A stretch of 48,035 nucleotides of DNA from Zygnema cylindricum (GCA_037447655.1 JBBHKE010002409.1:64001-112035), one strand, 5' to 3'; numbered from the stretch's first letter, positions 1 through 11,020 are shown. Numbers and translations: made by a program. The notes: generated by a model from the letters alone, not told the origin.

Positions 1-769
1 AGTCTAGCAGTAGTGTTACGTACTATAGGGTTTGATATTTATTTAAACATGTATACGTAGGATAAATCATTTAACTATAATTGTTTACAGGATACATAGA
101 ACCAGTAGTGTAAAAGTACAATTTGCGGTACGGATAAGAAATCAATACCGCGCATTGATTTCGAAAACGAAATAAATACTGCGCATGTATTTATTACGGC
201 TACGATCAAATGTGAATTTAATCGGAAGGCCTGAATTAGCGCCGAGATCGCGGAAAAATAATTCGTCGGTTTGTGGGCATCGCCACATCGGATGACAGGT
301 GGCGAAATTACATTGGATTGTGGTATCTCCGGCGATTACGGCACCGAATCCGGATATGACATGTGTTGACATTAAGGCCATGTTGTACAATTTCCATACA
401 TAAAGTACACCGGCGACTGTAATTTTGTGTACGGTGGAGAAATCTGATTGGCTCCATACATCAGTAAATAGAGTCGGTGAGAGAGATAGGACTTAGAAAA
501 AATTAGGAGATAGGATCCTCTCTCCCAGAGAGATTCTGTACAAAAGGTCAACTTTAACCCTCCATAACTTACTGCTCAGGGGAGCAAATTCAGAGATTCT
601 TTTTGCTATAAACTCAAAGGAGTCTTTCCTTCACAAGGAAGCAGGTTGTTAGAGTTTTTGTCTGCCAAGGTGGCAGTTGTTTTTGCTGAAACACAAAAGG
701 GTCAAGATTATCGTAGAGGCTTCTAGGAAGCTGTCCATTTTGAGGAATTATAGAGGTCTCAGAGTTTCA
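1..769 (+). repeat. 3' part of a D-family copia LTR (A)
   Basis: This stretch aligns base for base, with scattered differences, to positions 32421-33188 of the 5' LTR of element D, so about the first 280 bases of the LTR lie left of the window. It ends in the same CTCAGAGTTTCA terminus and is followed at once by satellite. No internal retroelement sequence follows, so it is either the 3' LTR of an element lying to the left or a solo LTR on the plus strand. The five bases after it, TAACC, are the candidate target duplication but the left copy is not visible. The LTR-encoded gag ATG seen in D is ATA here (around position 750). Short open frames on the minus strand inside it are not conserved as proteins and were not called. 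Confidence 0.9.
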
Positions 770-3700
770 TAACCTACACAAATTGTTAACGCTAACAAGA
801 ATTGTTACCTTACTTATACAATCTGTTAGCGCTAACAATAATTGTGACCTAACTTATACAAACTGTAAACCCTAACAAGAATTGTTACCTAACTTACACA
901 AATAATTGGCGCTAACATATATTGTTATCAAATTTACACAAACTGTTAGCGCTTTTAAAAATTGTTACCCAACTTACACAAACTGTTAGCACTTACTATA
1001 AATGTAATCTAAATTGCACAAACTGTTTGTGCTTACGTGAATTGTTACCTAACCTACACAAATTATTAGCGCTACCAATAATCGTAACCTAATTTATACA
1101 AACTGTTAGCGATAACAAAAATTGAAATCTAAATTACACAAAATGTTAACGCTAATGGGAATTGTTACCTAACTTATACAAACGCTTACCGCTAACATAA
1201 ATTGTTACCTAACTTTTACAAACAGTTAGCGCTTAGAAGAATTGTTACCTAACTTACACAAAGTGTTACCGCTATCAAAAATTGTTATCTAAATTACACA
1301 AACTGTTAGCACTAACGTGAACTGTAACCTAACTTACACAAACTATTAGTGCTATCAAGGATTTTACCTAACTTACAAAAACCGTTAGTCTTAAAAAGAA
1401 ATTTTACCTAACTTCCACAAACAGTTAGTGCTAACAAGAATTGTTATCTAAATTACACAAATAGTTGCGCTAACAAGAATTGTTATCTAAGTTACACAAA
1501 CAGTTATGGCTAATAGGAATTGTCACCTAATTTACACAAATTGTTAGCTCTAACAATAATTGTTGCCTAACTTATACAAACTGTTAGCGTTTACACAAAA
1601 TTTTATCTAAATTACACAAACTGTTACCGCTAACAAGTATTATTATCTAAGTTACACAAACTGTTAGTGCTAACAAGAATTGTTATCTCAATTACACAAA
1701 ATGCTAGTGCTAACAATAATTGTTATCTTAATTACACAAAATGTTAGCGCTTACAAGAATTGTTATCTAACTTACAAAATTGTTACCGGTAACAAGGATT
1801 GTTACCTAAATATACAAACTATTAGCGCTAACAAGAATTTTTATCTAAAATACACAAACTGTTAGCGCTAAGAAGTAATGTTACCTAACTTATACAAACT
1901 GTTAGCCCTAATAAGAATTGATACCTAACTTATACAAAATGTTAACGCTAACAAGAATTGTAATCTAAATTATACAAACTGTTAGCGCTAACAAGAATTG
2001 TTACCTAACTTACACAAAATGTTAGCGCTAACAAGAATTGTTATCTAAATTACACAAATTGATGCCGCTAACAGGAATTGTCACCTAATTTACACAAATT
2101 GTTAGCACTAATAAGAATTGTTGCCTAACTTACACAAACTGTTAGCGCTCAAAAAAAATGTTACCTAAATTGCACATACTGTTTGCGCTAACAAAAATTG
2201 TTATCCAAATAACACATACTGTTATCGCTAACAGAAATTGTCACCTAATTTCTAGAAATTGTTAGCGCTAACAAATATTGTTGCCTAACTTACTCAAACA
2301 ATTAACGTTAACAAGAATTGTTTTCTAAATTACACAAATTGTTTGTGCTAACACAAATTGTTATCTAAATTACACAAACTTTTAGTGCTAACAGTAATTG
2401 TTATCTCAATTATACAAATTGTTACCGTTAACAAGAATTGTCACCTAATTTACACAAATTGTTAACGCTAACATTAATTGTTGCCTAACTTACACAAACT
2501 ATTATGCTGACAAGAATTGTTGCCTAACTTACACAAACTTTTATCGCTAACAATAATTTTTTATCTAAACTACACAAACTATTAGCGCTAAAAAGAATTC
2601 TTCTCTAAATTACACAAACTGATGTTGCTAACACGAATTGTCACCTAATTTACACAAATTGTTAGCCCTAACAGAAATTGTCACCTAATTTCCAAAAATT
2701 GTTAGCGCTAACAATTATTGTTGCCTAACTTACACAAACTATTAGCGTTAACAAGAATTGTTATCTAAATTACACAAACTTTTAGCACTAACAAGAATTG
2801 TTATCTCAATTACGCAAAACGTTACCTTTAAAAAGAATTGAAACTTTTTTTACACAAATTGTTAACACTAACAATAGTTGTTGCCTAACTTACACAAATT
2901 GTTAGCGCTAATAGGAGTTGTTACCTAAACTACACAAACAGTTAGCAATAACAAGAATTGTTCCCTAATTTACATAAACTGTTTGCGCTAACAATAATTT
3001 TTATCTAAATTACACAAACTGTTAGCGCTAACAAGAATTTTATCTAAATTACACAAACTGTTAGCGCTAACAAGAATTTTTATATAAATAACACATACTG
3101 TTACCGCAAACAGAAATTGTCACCTAATTTCCAAAAATTGTTAGCGCTAACAAGAATTGTTGCCTAACTTACACAAACTATTGGCGTTAACAAGAATTGT
3201 TATCTAAATTACACAAACTGTTAGCGCTAACAAGAATTTTTATCTAAATTTCACAAACTGTTAGCGCTAACAATAATTGTTTTCTCAATTACACAAACTA
3301 TTACCGTTAACAGGAATTGTCAACAAATTTACACAAATTGCTAGCGCTAACAATAATTGTTGCCTAACTTACAAAAATTGTTATCGCTAACAAAAGTTTC
3401 ACCTAAACTACACAATCTATTAGCGCTAACAAGAATTGTGACCCAACTTACACAAACTTTTAGTCCTAACAAAAATTTTATCAAATTACACAAAATTTTA
3501 TCGCTAACAGGAATTGTTACCTAACTTATACAAACTGTTAGCGCTAACAAAAATTGTTGCCTAACTTACAGAAATTATTAGCGCTAGAAAGAATTTTACC
3601 TTACTTTCACAAACTATAAGCGCTAACAAGAATTGTTATCTTAATTTTACAAACTGTTAGAGCTACCAAAAAATGTTAGCTAAATTACACAAACTGTTGG

Positions 3701-5785
3701 CGCTAATAAGAATTGTTACCTATCTTAGACAAACAGTTAGCGCTAACAACAATTGTTATCTAAATTACACAAACTGTTAGCGCTAACAATTTTTATAACC
3801 TAACTTACACAAAATGTTAGCGCTTACAAAAATTGTTATCTAAATTACACAAATTGTTAGCGCTAACAGGAATTGTTACCTATCTTACACAAACTGTTAG
3901 CCCTAACCAGAAATGTTATTTAAATTACACAAACTGTTAACGCTAACAATAATTCTTATCTTAATTACGCAAGCTGTTAACGATATGAATTGTTATCTAA
4001 ATTACAAAAACTCTTAGCGCTTACAAGTAATGTTACCTAACTTACACAAACTGTTAGAGCTAACAAGAATTGTTATCTGAATTACACAAACTGTTAGCGT
4101 TAATAAATATTGTTGCCTTACTTACATAACTTTTAGCACTAACAATAATTGTTATCTTAACTACACAAACTATTAGCGCTAACAAGAATTGTTATCTAAA
4201 TTACACAAACTGTTAGCGCTAATAATAATTCTTATCTGAATTACACAAACTGTTTTCGCTAACACGAGTTGTCACCTAATTTACACAAATTGTTTGCGCT
4301 AACAATAATTGTTGCCAAACTTACACAATCTGTTAGCGCTAACAAGAATTGTTACCTAACTTACACAAACTGTTAGCGCTAACAAAAACTGTTATCTAAA
4401 ATACACAAAAAAAATAGCGCTAACAAGAATTGAACCTAACTTACACAAACTGCTAGTTCTAACAAAAATTATTATCTAAATTACACAAACTGTTAGCGCT
4501 AAGAAGTAATGTTACCTAACTTATACAAATTGTTAGCCGAAACAAGAACTGATATCTAACTTACAGAAAATGTTAGGGCAAACAAGAATTGTAATATAAA
4601 TTACAAAAACTTTTAGCGCTAACAAGAATAATGACCTAACTTACACAAAATGTTAGCGCTAACAAGAATTGTAATCTAAATTACACAAATTGATAGGACT
4701 TTTAAGAATTGTTGCCTAACTTACACAAATTGTTAGCGCTAACAAGAGATGTTCCCTAATTGCACAAACTGTTTGTGCTAACAAGAATTGTTATCTAAAT
4801 AACACATACAGTTATCGCTAACAGAAATTGTCACCGAATTTCCAAATATTATTAGCGCTTCCAATTATTGTTGCCTAATCTACACAAACTATTAGCGTTA
4901 ACAAGAATTGTTTTCTTAATTACACAAATTGTTAGCTCTAACAAGAATTGTTATCTCAATTATACAAACAGTTACCGTTAAAAGGAATTGTCACCTAATT
5001 TACACAAATTGTTAGCACTAACAATAATTGTTGCCTAGCTTACACAAGCTATTACCGCTATTAAGAATTGTTGCCTAACTTACACAAACTTTTAGCGTTG
5101 ACAGTAATTTTTTATCTAAATTACACAAATTGTTAGCGCTAACAAGAATTGTTATCTAAATTACACAATCTGATGTCGCTAACAAGAATTGTCACCTAAT
5201 TTACACAAATTGTTAGCGCTAACCGAAATTGTCACCTAAATTCCAAAAAATGTTAGCGCTAACAATTATTGTTGCCTAACTTACACAAACTATTAGCGTT
5301 AGCAAGAATTGTTATCTAAATTGCACAAACTGTTAGCGTTAATAAAAATTGTTACCTAAATATACAAACTATTAGCGCTAACAAGAATTTTTATCTAAAA
5401 TACACAAACTGTTAGCCCTAAAAAGTAATATTACCTAACTTATACAAACTGTTAGCCTTAACAAGAATTGATACCTAACTTACATAAAATGTTAGTGCTA
5501 TCAAGAATTGTTGCCTAACTTACACAAATTGTCATGGCTAACAAGAGTTGTTACCTAAATTACACAAACTATTAGCGCTAACAAAAATTGTTACCTAAAT
5601 TGCACAAACTGTTTACGCTAACAAGAATTGTTATCTAAATAACACATACTGTTATCACTAACAGAAATTGTCACCTAATTTCCAAAAATTGTTAGCGCTT
5701 ACAATTATTGTTGCCTAACTTACACAAACTATTAGCGTTAACAAGAATTGTTGCCTAACTTACACAAAATTTTAGCGCTAACATT
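770..5785 (-). repeat. 40-bp satellite array S1, inverted orientation
   Basis: About 125 tandem copies of a 40-bp monomer. On the plus strand a typical copy reads AATTGTTACCTAACTTACAC, then AAACTGTTAGCGCTAACAAG. The 12-bp core GTTAGCGCTAAC is a perfect palindrome and is much commoner here than in the arrays to the right, where GTTATCGCTAAC dominates on their forward strand. Monomers drift by substitution and by 1-2 base length changes. A marker variant, ACAGAAATTGTCACCTAATT followed by TCC, recurs near 2231, 2671, 3110, 4821, 5222 and 5661, giving steps of about 440 bp (11 monomers). No gene is present; the short open frame near 1680-1865 is repeat-encoded. The array ends abruptly against a broken integrase gene. 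Confidence 0.97.
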
Positions 5786-5802
5786 AAAGAAAATGTTTAT
5801 GT

Positions 5803-6364
5803 TTATGAAAACCTCTATACTGTGCAGTTTATATTAAGAATAGGATAGGATCTAGATCGGTAGACACTACTCCTTACGAGATCTAGACAGGTAGCAAATC
5901 AGATGTTAGCCATTTCAAAGTCTTTGGTAGTCAATGTTTTATATTGGATACGTCTACAAATAGATGGAAAATGGAACCTAAGGAACTACCGGGTGTTTTG
6001 TTAGGATATGACGATCACTCAAAAGGTTATAGAGTCTTTGTGTTTGAGAGGCAGAGGATAATTTTAGCACAGAATATTATTGTAAAGGATGAGCTTGACT
6101 CCGTAGACTTATTTAAAATGACAGAGCAGCAGAAGCAACAAAAGGTACAAGAATATGTCATTTTAAATTGCTTGCAAGAAATTGTCCCACAGATGCCACA
6201 TTGTCCAGTAGTAAATCTGGATTCAGACTCTCTCCAAGTTCCTCAACAAGTTCAGTTACAACCGGACGAACAACACAGATCGCAACCAGCGCAATCAGCG
6301 CAATGTGCGACATCCGACGATCTAAGCATCAGAATTTCGGGGGGGAAGAAGATCCACCAGCCGC
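5803..6364 (+). pseudogene. copia integrase C-terminal region and linker, broken (B)
   Basis: The reading frame starts near 5803 with residues matching the late integrase core (CAVYIKNR compared with CANYLKNR in D), continues through TPYE, the SHFKVFGSQCFILD block and a GVLLGYDDHSKGYRVF block typical of the copia integrase C-terminal region, and into the low-complexity Gln/Ser/Pro linker before reverse transcriptase. An in-frame TAG at 5884-5886 replaces the Trp of the usual TPYExW motif. Around 6300-6365 the frame shifts, so the linker and reverse transcriptase lie in another frame. The catalytic Asp/Asp/Glu core lies upstream of what is preserved. In a live element this region binds DNA and helps insert cDNA into chromosomes. 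Confidence 0.82.
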
Positions 6365-7950
6365 TTGCAAGCAAGTTCTCACTTTGCCTACTCGGCAGCC
6401 TCACGGGAGCCTTTGACCATTCAGGAGGCCTTCTCATCACCAGAACGGAAAAACTGGATCGAGGCAGCAAACGACGAAATGAAGTCCATCATAGAGGCTC
6501 AAACATGGGAGCTTGTGGACCTTTCTCCAGACCGAAAAGCGATCGGCAGCAAATGGGTATTCAAGGTGAAGTTAAATCCCGATAACACCGTTGAACGCTA
6601 AAAGGCCAGACTTGTGGCGAAAAGCTACAATCAAAAAGAAGGAATCGATTTTGAAGAAACATCTTCTCCAGTTGTAAGATTTCCGACAGTTAGGATTTTG
6701 CTGTCCCTAGCTGTTATAGAAGATATAGAAATACATCAGATGGATGTAAAGACAACCTTTTTGCATGGAGAACTAGAAGAGACCATTTACATGCAGCAGC
6801 CTGAAAAGTATGGAGAACCAGGAAAATAGCACTTAGTATGCAAGTTGCTAAAATCTTTGTACAGCCTAAAACAGGCCCCAAGTCAGTGGAATCAGAAGCT
6901 TGATGAACTCTTGACTAGCCTATGATTTCACAGGATAAGTTTTGATCACTCTGTCAATGATTTGAAGGGTGAAAATGGGATAGTGTATATAACGCTGTAT
7001 GTAGATGATTTGTTATTAATTAGCAAATCAATGGCTGAAATAAACAAAATCAAAACAACTCTAAACTCATGGTTCGAGATGAAAGACCTCGTTGAGGCAA
7101 AATATATTTTGGGTATCCAGGTCGAGAGGGACAGAAGTAAGAAAGTAATAAAATTGACTCAAAGGGAGGCTATTGGAAACATGTTTGATGAGTACGGAAT
7201 GCGGGGGGCAAAAGGATGTCTAACTCCAATGGAGTTTCGGCAAAAGTTAGAGGGAGAAGAGACAGAACCAGGTCTCATTGTTAGTGAGTATTTAGAATCA
7301 GGGGAGAATGATTCTATGACACAAATACCTTACAAATTGATAGTGGGAAGCTTAATATATTTCATGAATTGTACCCGTCTTGACATTGCTGCAGCAGTCG
7401 GGGTACTGAGCAAGAGTCAAGAGAATCCGAGAAAATCTGACTTTGATGCAGTAAGGAGAGTCTTAAGATATTTTGCCGGAACTAAAGACCTTAAACTCAC
7501 ACTAGGCGGAGGAGAAGTAAAACTGCAAATGTGGAGTGATGCAAGCTATGGCGATATGCCAAGCCAGAAATCCACCACGGGATTCGTTCTGCAAGGTGGG
7601 AACGGTACTTGCTGCTGAAGCAGGATACTTCAAAAGGTGACAGCACAGTCGACAATAGAGTCAGAATATATGGCAGCAAGCTCGGCCCTCAAAGAACTCT
7701 TATGGGGAAAATCCATGTTACACAACTAGGTTACATGCAAGTTGGTCCACAGGTGATCTGGTGTGATAACCAGGCTGCCATTGCCATTGCTACTAACCCG
7801 AGTCATCACTTCAAAAGCAAGCACATGGATGTACGATTACACTTTGTAAGAGAAAAAGTGTTCTCTACAGTGATTGTTGATATGCTCACTAAAGCTCTTC
7901 CTGCTCCTAAGCTCAAGTATTGTAGTGACGCAGTGGGATTAAGGGAGTAA
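6365..7950 (+). pseudogene. copia reverse transcriptase-RNase H, broken (B)
   Basis: The domain order is normal for copia: the entry motif WELVDLSPDRKAIGSKWVFK, then ARLVAKSYNQKEGIDFEET, the IHQMDVKTTFLHGELEE palm segment with a catalytic Asp, the catalytic YVDD at 6998-7009, and RNase H from WSDASYGD to the CDNQAAIAI motif. In-frame stops occur at 6599-6601 (Tyr codon TAC to TAA), 6827-6829, 6923-6925 and 7616-7618. A frameshift near 7690 separates the SEYMAASSALKEL helix from the CDNQAA segment. Compared with element E, about a dozen residues are deleted between REKV and VDMLTKAL. The final stop near 7950 is followed by about 150 bases of non-coding DNA before the polypurine tract. YVDD is intact, but the gene cannot give a full enzyme. 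Confidence 0.88.
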
Positions 7951-8099
7951 TTGAATTGGTGCACTGCTATACTGCCATGCTGCGATAAGTCCACCATTGA
8001 GATGTAGTGGGACTGGGTGACTTGCTAATTGCTATATTGCTATGCTGTGATACTGCGCTAGTTTATCACCGCAGCTATGCCGGTATACTAAGTCTAAAG

Positions 8100-8110
8100 C
8101 TTTAGGGGAG
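8100..8110 (+). other. polypurine tract of element B
   Basis: CTTTAGGGGAG directly precedes the TGTTG that opens the 3' LTR. In LTR retrotransposons this purine tract resists RNase H and primes plus-strand cDNA. The stretch 7951-8099 before it holds no gene; it has degenerate TGCTATACTGC-like repeats. Confidence 0.7.
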
Positions 8111-8394
8111 TGTTGTCTTTTGGAAAGCTTTCACTCTCAGAGAAGCGCTAGAGCTAAGCAACTATACAGACAGAGCAGCGCAGCTGCTATACAAAAGAGC
8201 AGTGCAGCTACTATACAGTAGAGCATTGCAGCAGCGCAGTAGCAGAGCAGCGTAGTAGCAAAGCTGCAACACATACTGGACAACGCAACCACGATTATAT
8301 TTGATATGGTCCATACGAACAACGCAACGTTTGATATACTGAATGTGATTCTGTACAGGATAGAGCAACTGCGATAGATACGATTTTAGTCAAC

Positions 8395-8470
8395 TTAGTG
8401 GGTAACTTAGTGGTAGCTTAGTGATAGCTTTGTGGTAGCTTAGTGATAGCTCAGTGGTAGCTTGACAAAT
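8395..8470 (+). repeat. 11-bp tandem repeat in the B LTR
   Basis: About six copies of TAGCTTAGTGG or TAGCTTAGTGA stand in a row (units with A/G and T/C changes), followed by scattered partial copies up to about 8488. They lie in the 5' half of the LTR, where promoter or enhancer elements are usually found, but nothing in the sequence proves such a role. Confidence 0.75.
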
Positions 8471-8538
8471 TAGTGGTAGCTTAATGGTTTGACGTACCTC
8501 TCAAGTACACTGGTGTTGCCAGTTCAACACAAGTATAA

Positions 8539-9239
8539 GACTTAGGATTCAGAACATATTATGCATCCAGACATCCAAGTAGTAAAACTGCAAACAGTTT
8601 TTGGGAAACTTCTGAGTATTATATCTTGAGTGTTGTCGGGTCAATTGTGCTGAAACTTAGGGAGTTGTCACTGTTTATGCTACTCTATATTCTGATAGAT
8701 TTTTTTGAGGTTTGGATGCTTGTATAAGAATAGGTGAGCACTTAAAAACAGCTGTTTGGTAGGATTCTTGATAGCTTCTGAGAGTGTATCACGTCTAATT
8801 CTACTACACTGCTGCTCCTCCACTTGCACACGTGGTCGTAGAACGACATTTTGGATGTATCTTTTAGCAACACTTCTATTGGCGGTATAGCACTATGTTG
8901 AAGGACAACTAAGCGAAGAGTATAGGACTTAGGACGTAGGACATTTTATGTATCCAGACTTCCAGACTGTGTAATATGCAGACTAATTTTGGGAAACTTA
9001 TGAGTTGCTTATCTTGGTGTATGTTAGATCAATTGAGCAGAAACTTTGGGAGTTGTCAGTCTTTGTGATATTCTATACTGTGGTATGGTTTGAAGAAGTT
9101 TGCTACATTGTGTAAGTTTTAATGAGCTGTAGATAACAGCTGTTTAATAGGATTCTTGATAAGCTTCTCTGAGTGAGGATATGTCTACTTCCACTACTAT
9201 TGCTGACGCTCCATCTCCTCCAGTGGTCTCACAACAACA
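8539..9239 (+). repeat. tandem duplication inside the B LTR (8539-8925 and 8926-9239)
   Basis: Both halves begin GACTTAGGA, share TATGTATCCAGAC-like, GGGAAACTT, CAGAAACTTTGGGAGTTGTC, ACAGCTGTTT and ATAGGATTCTTGAT segments in the same order, and reach a gag-start-like stretch. In the first copy the start codon position is ACG (near 8790) and a stop follows. In the second it is ATG at 9181. By eye the copies are only about 75-80% identical, so the duplication is old. Confidence 0.75.
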
Positions 9240-9243
9240 GTAA
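9181..9243 (+). other. LTR-encoded gag start of B, closed by a satellite stop codon
   Basis: An ATG at 9181 opens 20 codons (MSTSTTIADAPSPPVVSQQQ) that run across the LTR end. The last codon is CA from the LTR plus G from the flank. The next codon, TAA, comes from the satellite. It is called as the N-terminal gag segment because E and G carry a Ser/Thr/Ala-rich start of similar length at the same distance from the LTR end, and in E the frame continues into gag. Here it is a relic. Confidence 0.65.
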
Positions 9244-10000
9244 CAATTCTTGTTATCGCTAACAGATTGTGTAATTTAGGTAAGAATTATTGTTATCGAT
9301 ATAATTTGTGTAATTTAAGTAACAATCCTTGTTATCGCTAACAGTTTGTGTAATTTAGATAATAATCCTTGTTATCGCTAAATGTTTGTGTATTTTAAGT
9401 AACAATTCCTGTTATCGCTAACTGTTTGTTTAATTTAGGTAACAATTTTTGTTATCGCTAACTATTTGTGTAATTTAGGTAACAATTTTTGTTATCGCTA
9501 ACAATTTGTGTAATTTAGGTTTGAATTCCTGTTATCGCTAACAGTTTGCGTAAGTTAGGTAACAATTCGTGTTAACACTAACTGTTTGTGTAATTTGGGT
9601 AACATTTCTTGTTATCGCTAACAGTTTGTGTAAGTGAGATAACAATTCCTGTTATCGCTAACAGTTTGTGTAGTTTAGGTAACAATTCTTGTTATCCTTA
9701 ATAGTTTGTGTAAGTTAGGTAACAATTATTGATATCGCTGACAGTTTGTGTAATTTAGGTAACAATCCTTGTTATCTCTAACTATTTGTGTTATTTAGGT
9801 AACAATTTTTGTTATCGTTAACAGTTTCTGTAATTAAGGTAACAATTCTTGTTATCGGTAACAGTTTGTGTAATTTAGGTTACAATTCTCGTTATCGCTA
9901 CAGTTTGTGTAATTTAGGTAACAATCTTTGTTATCGCTAACTATTTGTGTAATATAGGTAACAATTTTTGTTATCGTTAACAGTTTGTGTAATTTAGGTA
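9240..10000 (+). repeat. 40-bp satellite array S2
   Basis: About 19 monomers in the opposite orientation to S1. A typical copy reads CTTGTTATCGCTAACAG, then TTTGTGTAATTTAG, then GTAACAATT. The central core is mostly GTTATCGCTAAC, one base off the palindrome common in S1. Its right end, AATTTAGGTA, is continued in register after element C (position 16372) once one copy of the AGGTA duplication is removed, so S2 and S3 were one array. No gene is present. Confidence 0.97.
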
Positions 10001-11020
10001 TGAAATTATGTGTTTTCCATTGGACTGAAGAATACAGGAAGCCTCTAGATAGTATTTAACTAACCCACTTCAAGCCACAACCACTGCTGCCCAAGAAGGC
10101 AAACTGACAATTTGACTCTAACCCTGTGCAGCCTTGACTCCCCTAAGTCTGTAGCAAAAAGAATCACTTAAAACGGCCAACCAGCCGATAAGTTATGAGG
10201 CACTAAAAATGCCAATTTGTACAAACTCTCTAAGGGAGAGGTGACTACCTACCAAAATTTTCTAAGTCCTGATTCCTTCTAATAACTTCTATCTACTGAA
10301 GTACGGACCAATCAAATAACTCTATCGTACCAAAAGGTACTACTGCCGATGTACCTTTTGTACGACCTATGTACGACAATGCTATTAAGTGGACGCGTGT
10401 CTGCTTTTTACTTGTCGGTACATTCCTCGGAATTCCTATGACCCAATGTCATCTCTCTACATGGCTCCAGGTCATGCCACGTCATATAACGCTAAGGTGA
10501 CCACTTCGGGATTTTGGCGATGACGTGCGCCGTTGGATTTGTAATGAGACGTAATCTTAGCTGTTATAATTACTTGCGAAATATTTGTTTCGCTGTCAAA
10601 CAAATGCGAGGTATTCATTCTGAAATGATGTCATACTAAAACTGTATCTATACACGGCGTATCGAGTTTTAGTTAAATGGATTTGTTACTTCCTAAATGT
10701 ATATATATCTATCACACACTATAGCATTTAGCTTTGGTCCTAGTCTAGTAGGATAAAGCTGACCGCTATCGGCCAACTTGACGAACCGCAGTTACCTTGA
10801 TCAAATCCTGGGTCCGTCATGACTATTTTTAGTAACCTACTAAAAATAAGTGCTTGTTGAACTAAGGCAGCCATGGATCAACCACCCTCTCTATCCTTCA
10901 GTGACTACAACAAGTATGGGGGCTAGAGAGAGGAGGTGGAGGTAGGCTGTTTGTCCTTTTTTCCTTTTTCCTAACATATTTAAACCTAGAAAATACTAAA
11001 GAAATCTATGAATTTCAACA
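10001..11020 (-). repeat. 3' LTR of element C (1020 bp)
   Basis: Read on the minus strand it runs from TGTTGAAATTCATAG at 11020 to TAATTTCA at 10001, preceded by the polypurine tract. Its copy of the gag start is closed by a stop after four codons (ATGGAAAACACATAA). It carries a 25-base perfect hairpin at 10824-10848, stem TATTTTTAGTA with loop ACC, and a TATATATA run near 10700. No independent gene is present. Confidence 0.93.
10741..10848 (+). promoter_or_regulatory. possible tRNA-like (A box/B box) module antisense to the C LTR
   Basis: On the strand opposite to element C, TAGTCTAGTAGG at 10741-10752 matches the Pol III A-box consensus at 11 of 12 positions. TGATCAAATCC near 10798 matches the B box at 9 of 11, with about 45 bases between them, and a T5 run sits just beyond at 10826 at the foot of a perfect hairpin. 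The other C LTR keeps the layout (16089, 16146, 16172). The D LTR has a related antisense B box (GGATCAAATCC, complement of 32361-32371) and a weak A box (complement of 32415-32426). No acceptor stem can be formed, so it is not a tRNA gene. A SINE-like relic or chance similarity are both possible. Confidence 0.3.

Larger units (their letters stand above)
5786..9239 (+). mobile_element. 5'-truncated Ty1/copia retrotransposon (B)
   Basis: The remains of a copia element on the plus strand. It starts abruptly in the middle of integrase just after the inverted satellite, continues through reverse transcriptase and RNase H to about 7950, then a polypurine tract and a complete 3' LTR (8111-9239). 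The 5' LTR, gag, protease and integrase core are missing. The satellite on its right is in the opposite orientation to that on its left, so no matching target duplication can be found; the right flank begins GTAAC. Proteins resemble element E more than C and D (for example the MEFRQKLEG/MEFKQKVEG region). The element is dead: many stops, frameshifts and a deletion near the C-terminus of RNase H. Confidence 0.9.
8111..9239 (+). repeat. 3' LTR of element B, 1129 bp, with internal duplication
   Basis: It opens TGTTGTCTTTTGGAAAGC just after the polypurine tract and ends CAACAACA directly before satellite. The start resembles the LTR starts of E (TGTTGGTTTTGGAAACC) and of F on the minus strand (TGTTGTTTTGAAAAG). 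It contains degenerate GCAGCGCAGCTGCTATAC-type repeats (about 8150-8275), an 11-bp tandem repeat (about 8395-8470) and a tandem duplication with a 387-bp offset (8539 against 8926). The duplication explains why it is longer than the E-type LTRs (814-857 bp). The last 59 bases encode a gag start. No other gene is present. Confidence 0.82.

Noticed and set aside
142-390. 82-codon minus-strand open frame in LTR A
   Set aside because: The corresponding frames in the D LTRs (for example 40007-40276) differ in reading frame and sequence; it is non-coding LTR DNA.
1680-1865. 61-codon open frame with a hydrophobic start
   Set aside because: It consists of translated 40-bp satellite units; neighbouring units do not keep the frame and no start context or domain is seen.
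770-5785. Telomere-like TTAG repeats
   Set aside because: TTAGCGCTAA is part of a 40-bp palindromic unit, not a short G-rich tandem repeat.
8137-8368. Leu/Cys-rich minus-strand open frames resembling membrane proteins
   Set aside because: They come from degenerate GCAGCGCAGCTGCTATAC-type repeats in the B LTR; composition explains the hydrophobicity.
8111-9240. B as a one-LTR circle or tandem element (internal-LTR-internal), since gag-start sequence follows the LTR body
   Set aside because: Comparison with E, whose target duplications define the LTR ends, shows that the gag start is part of the LTR itself.
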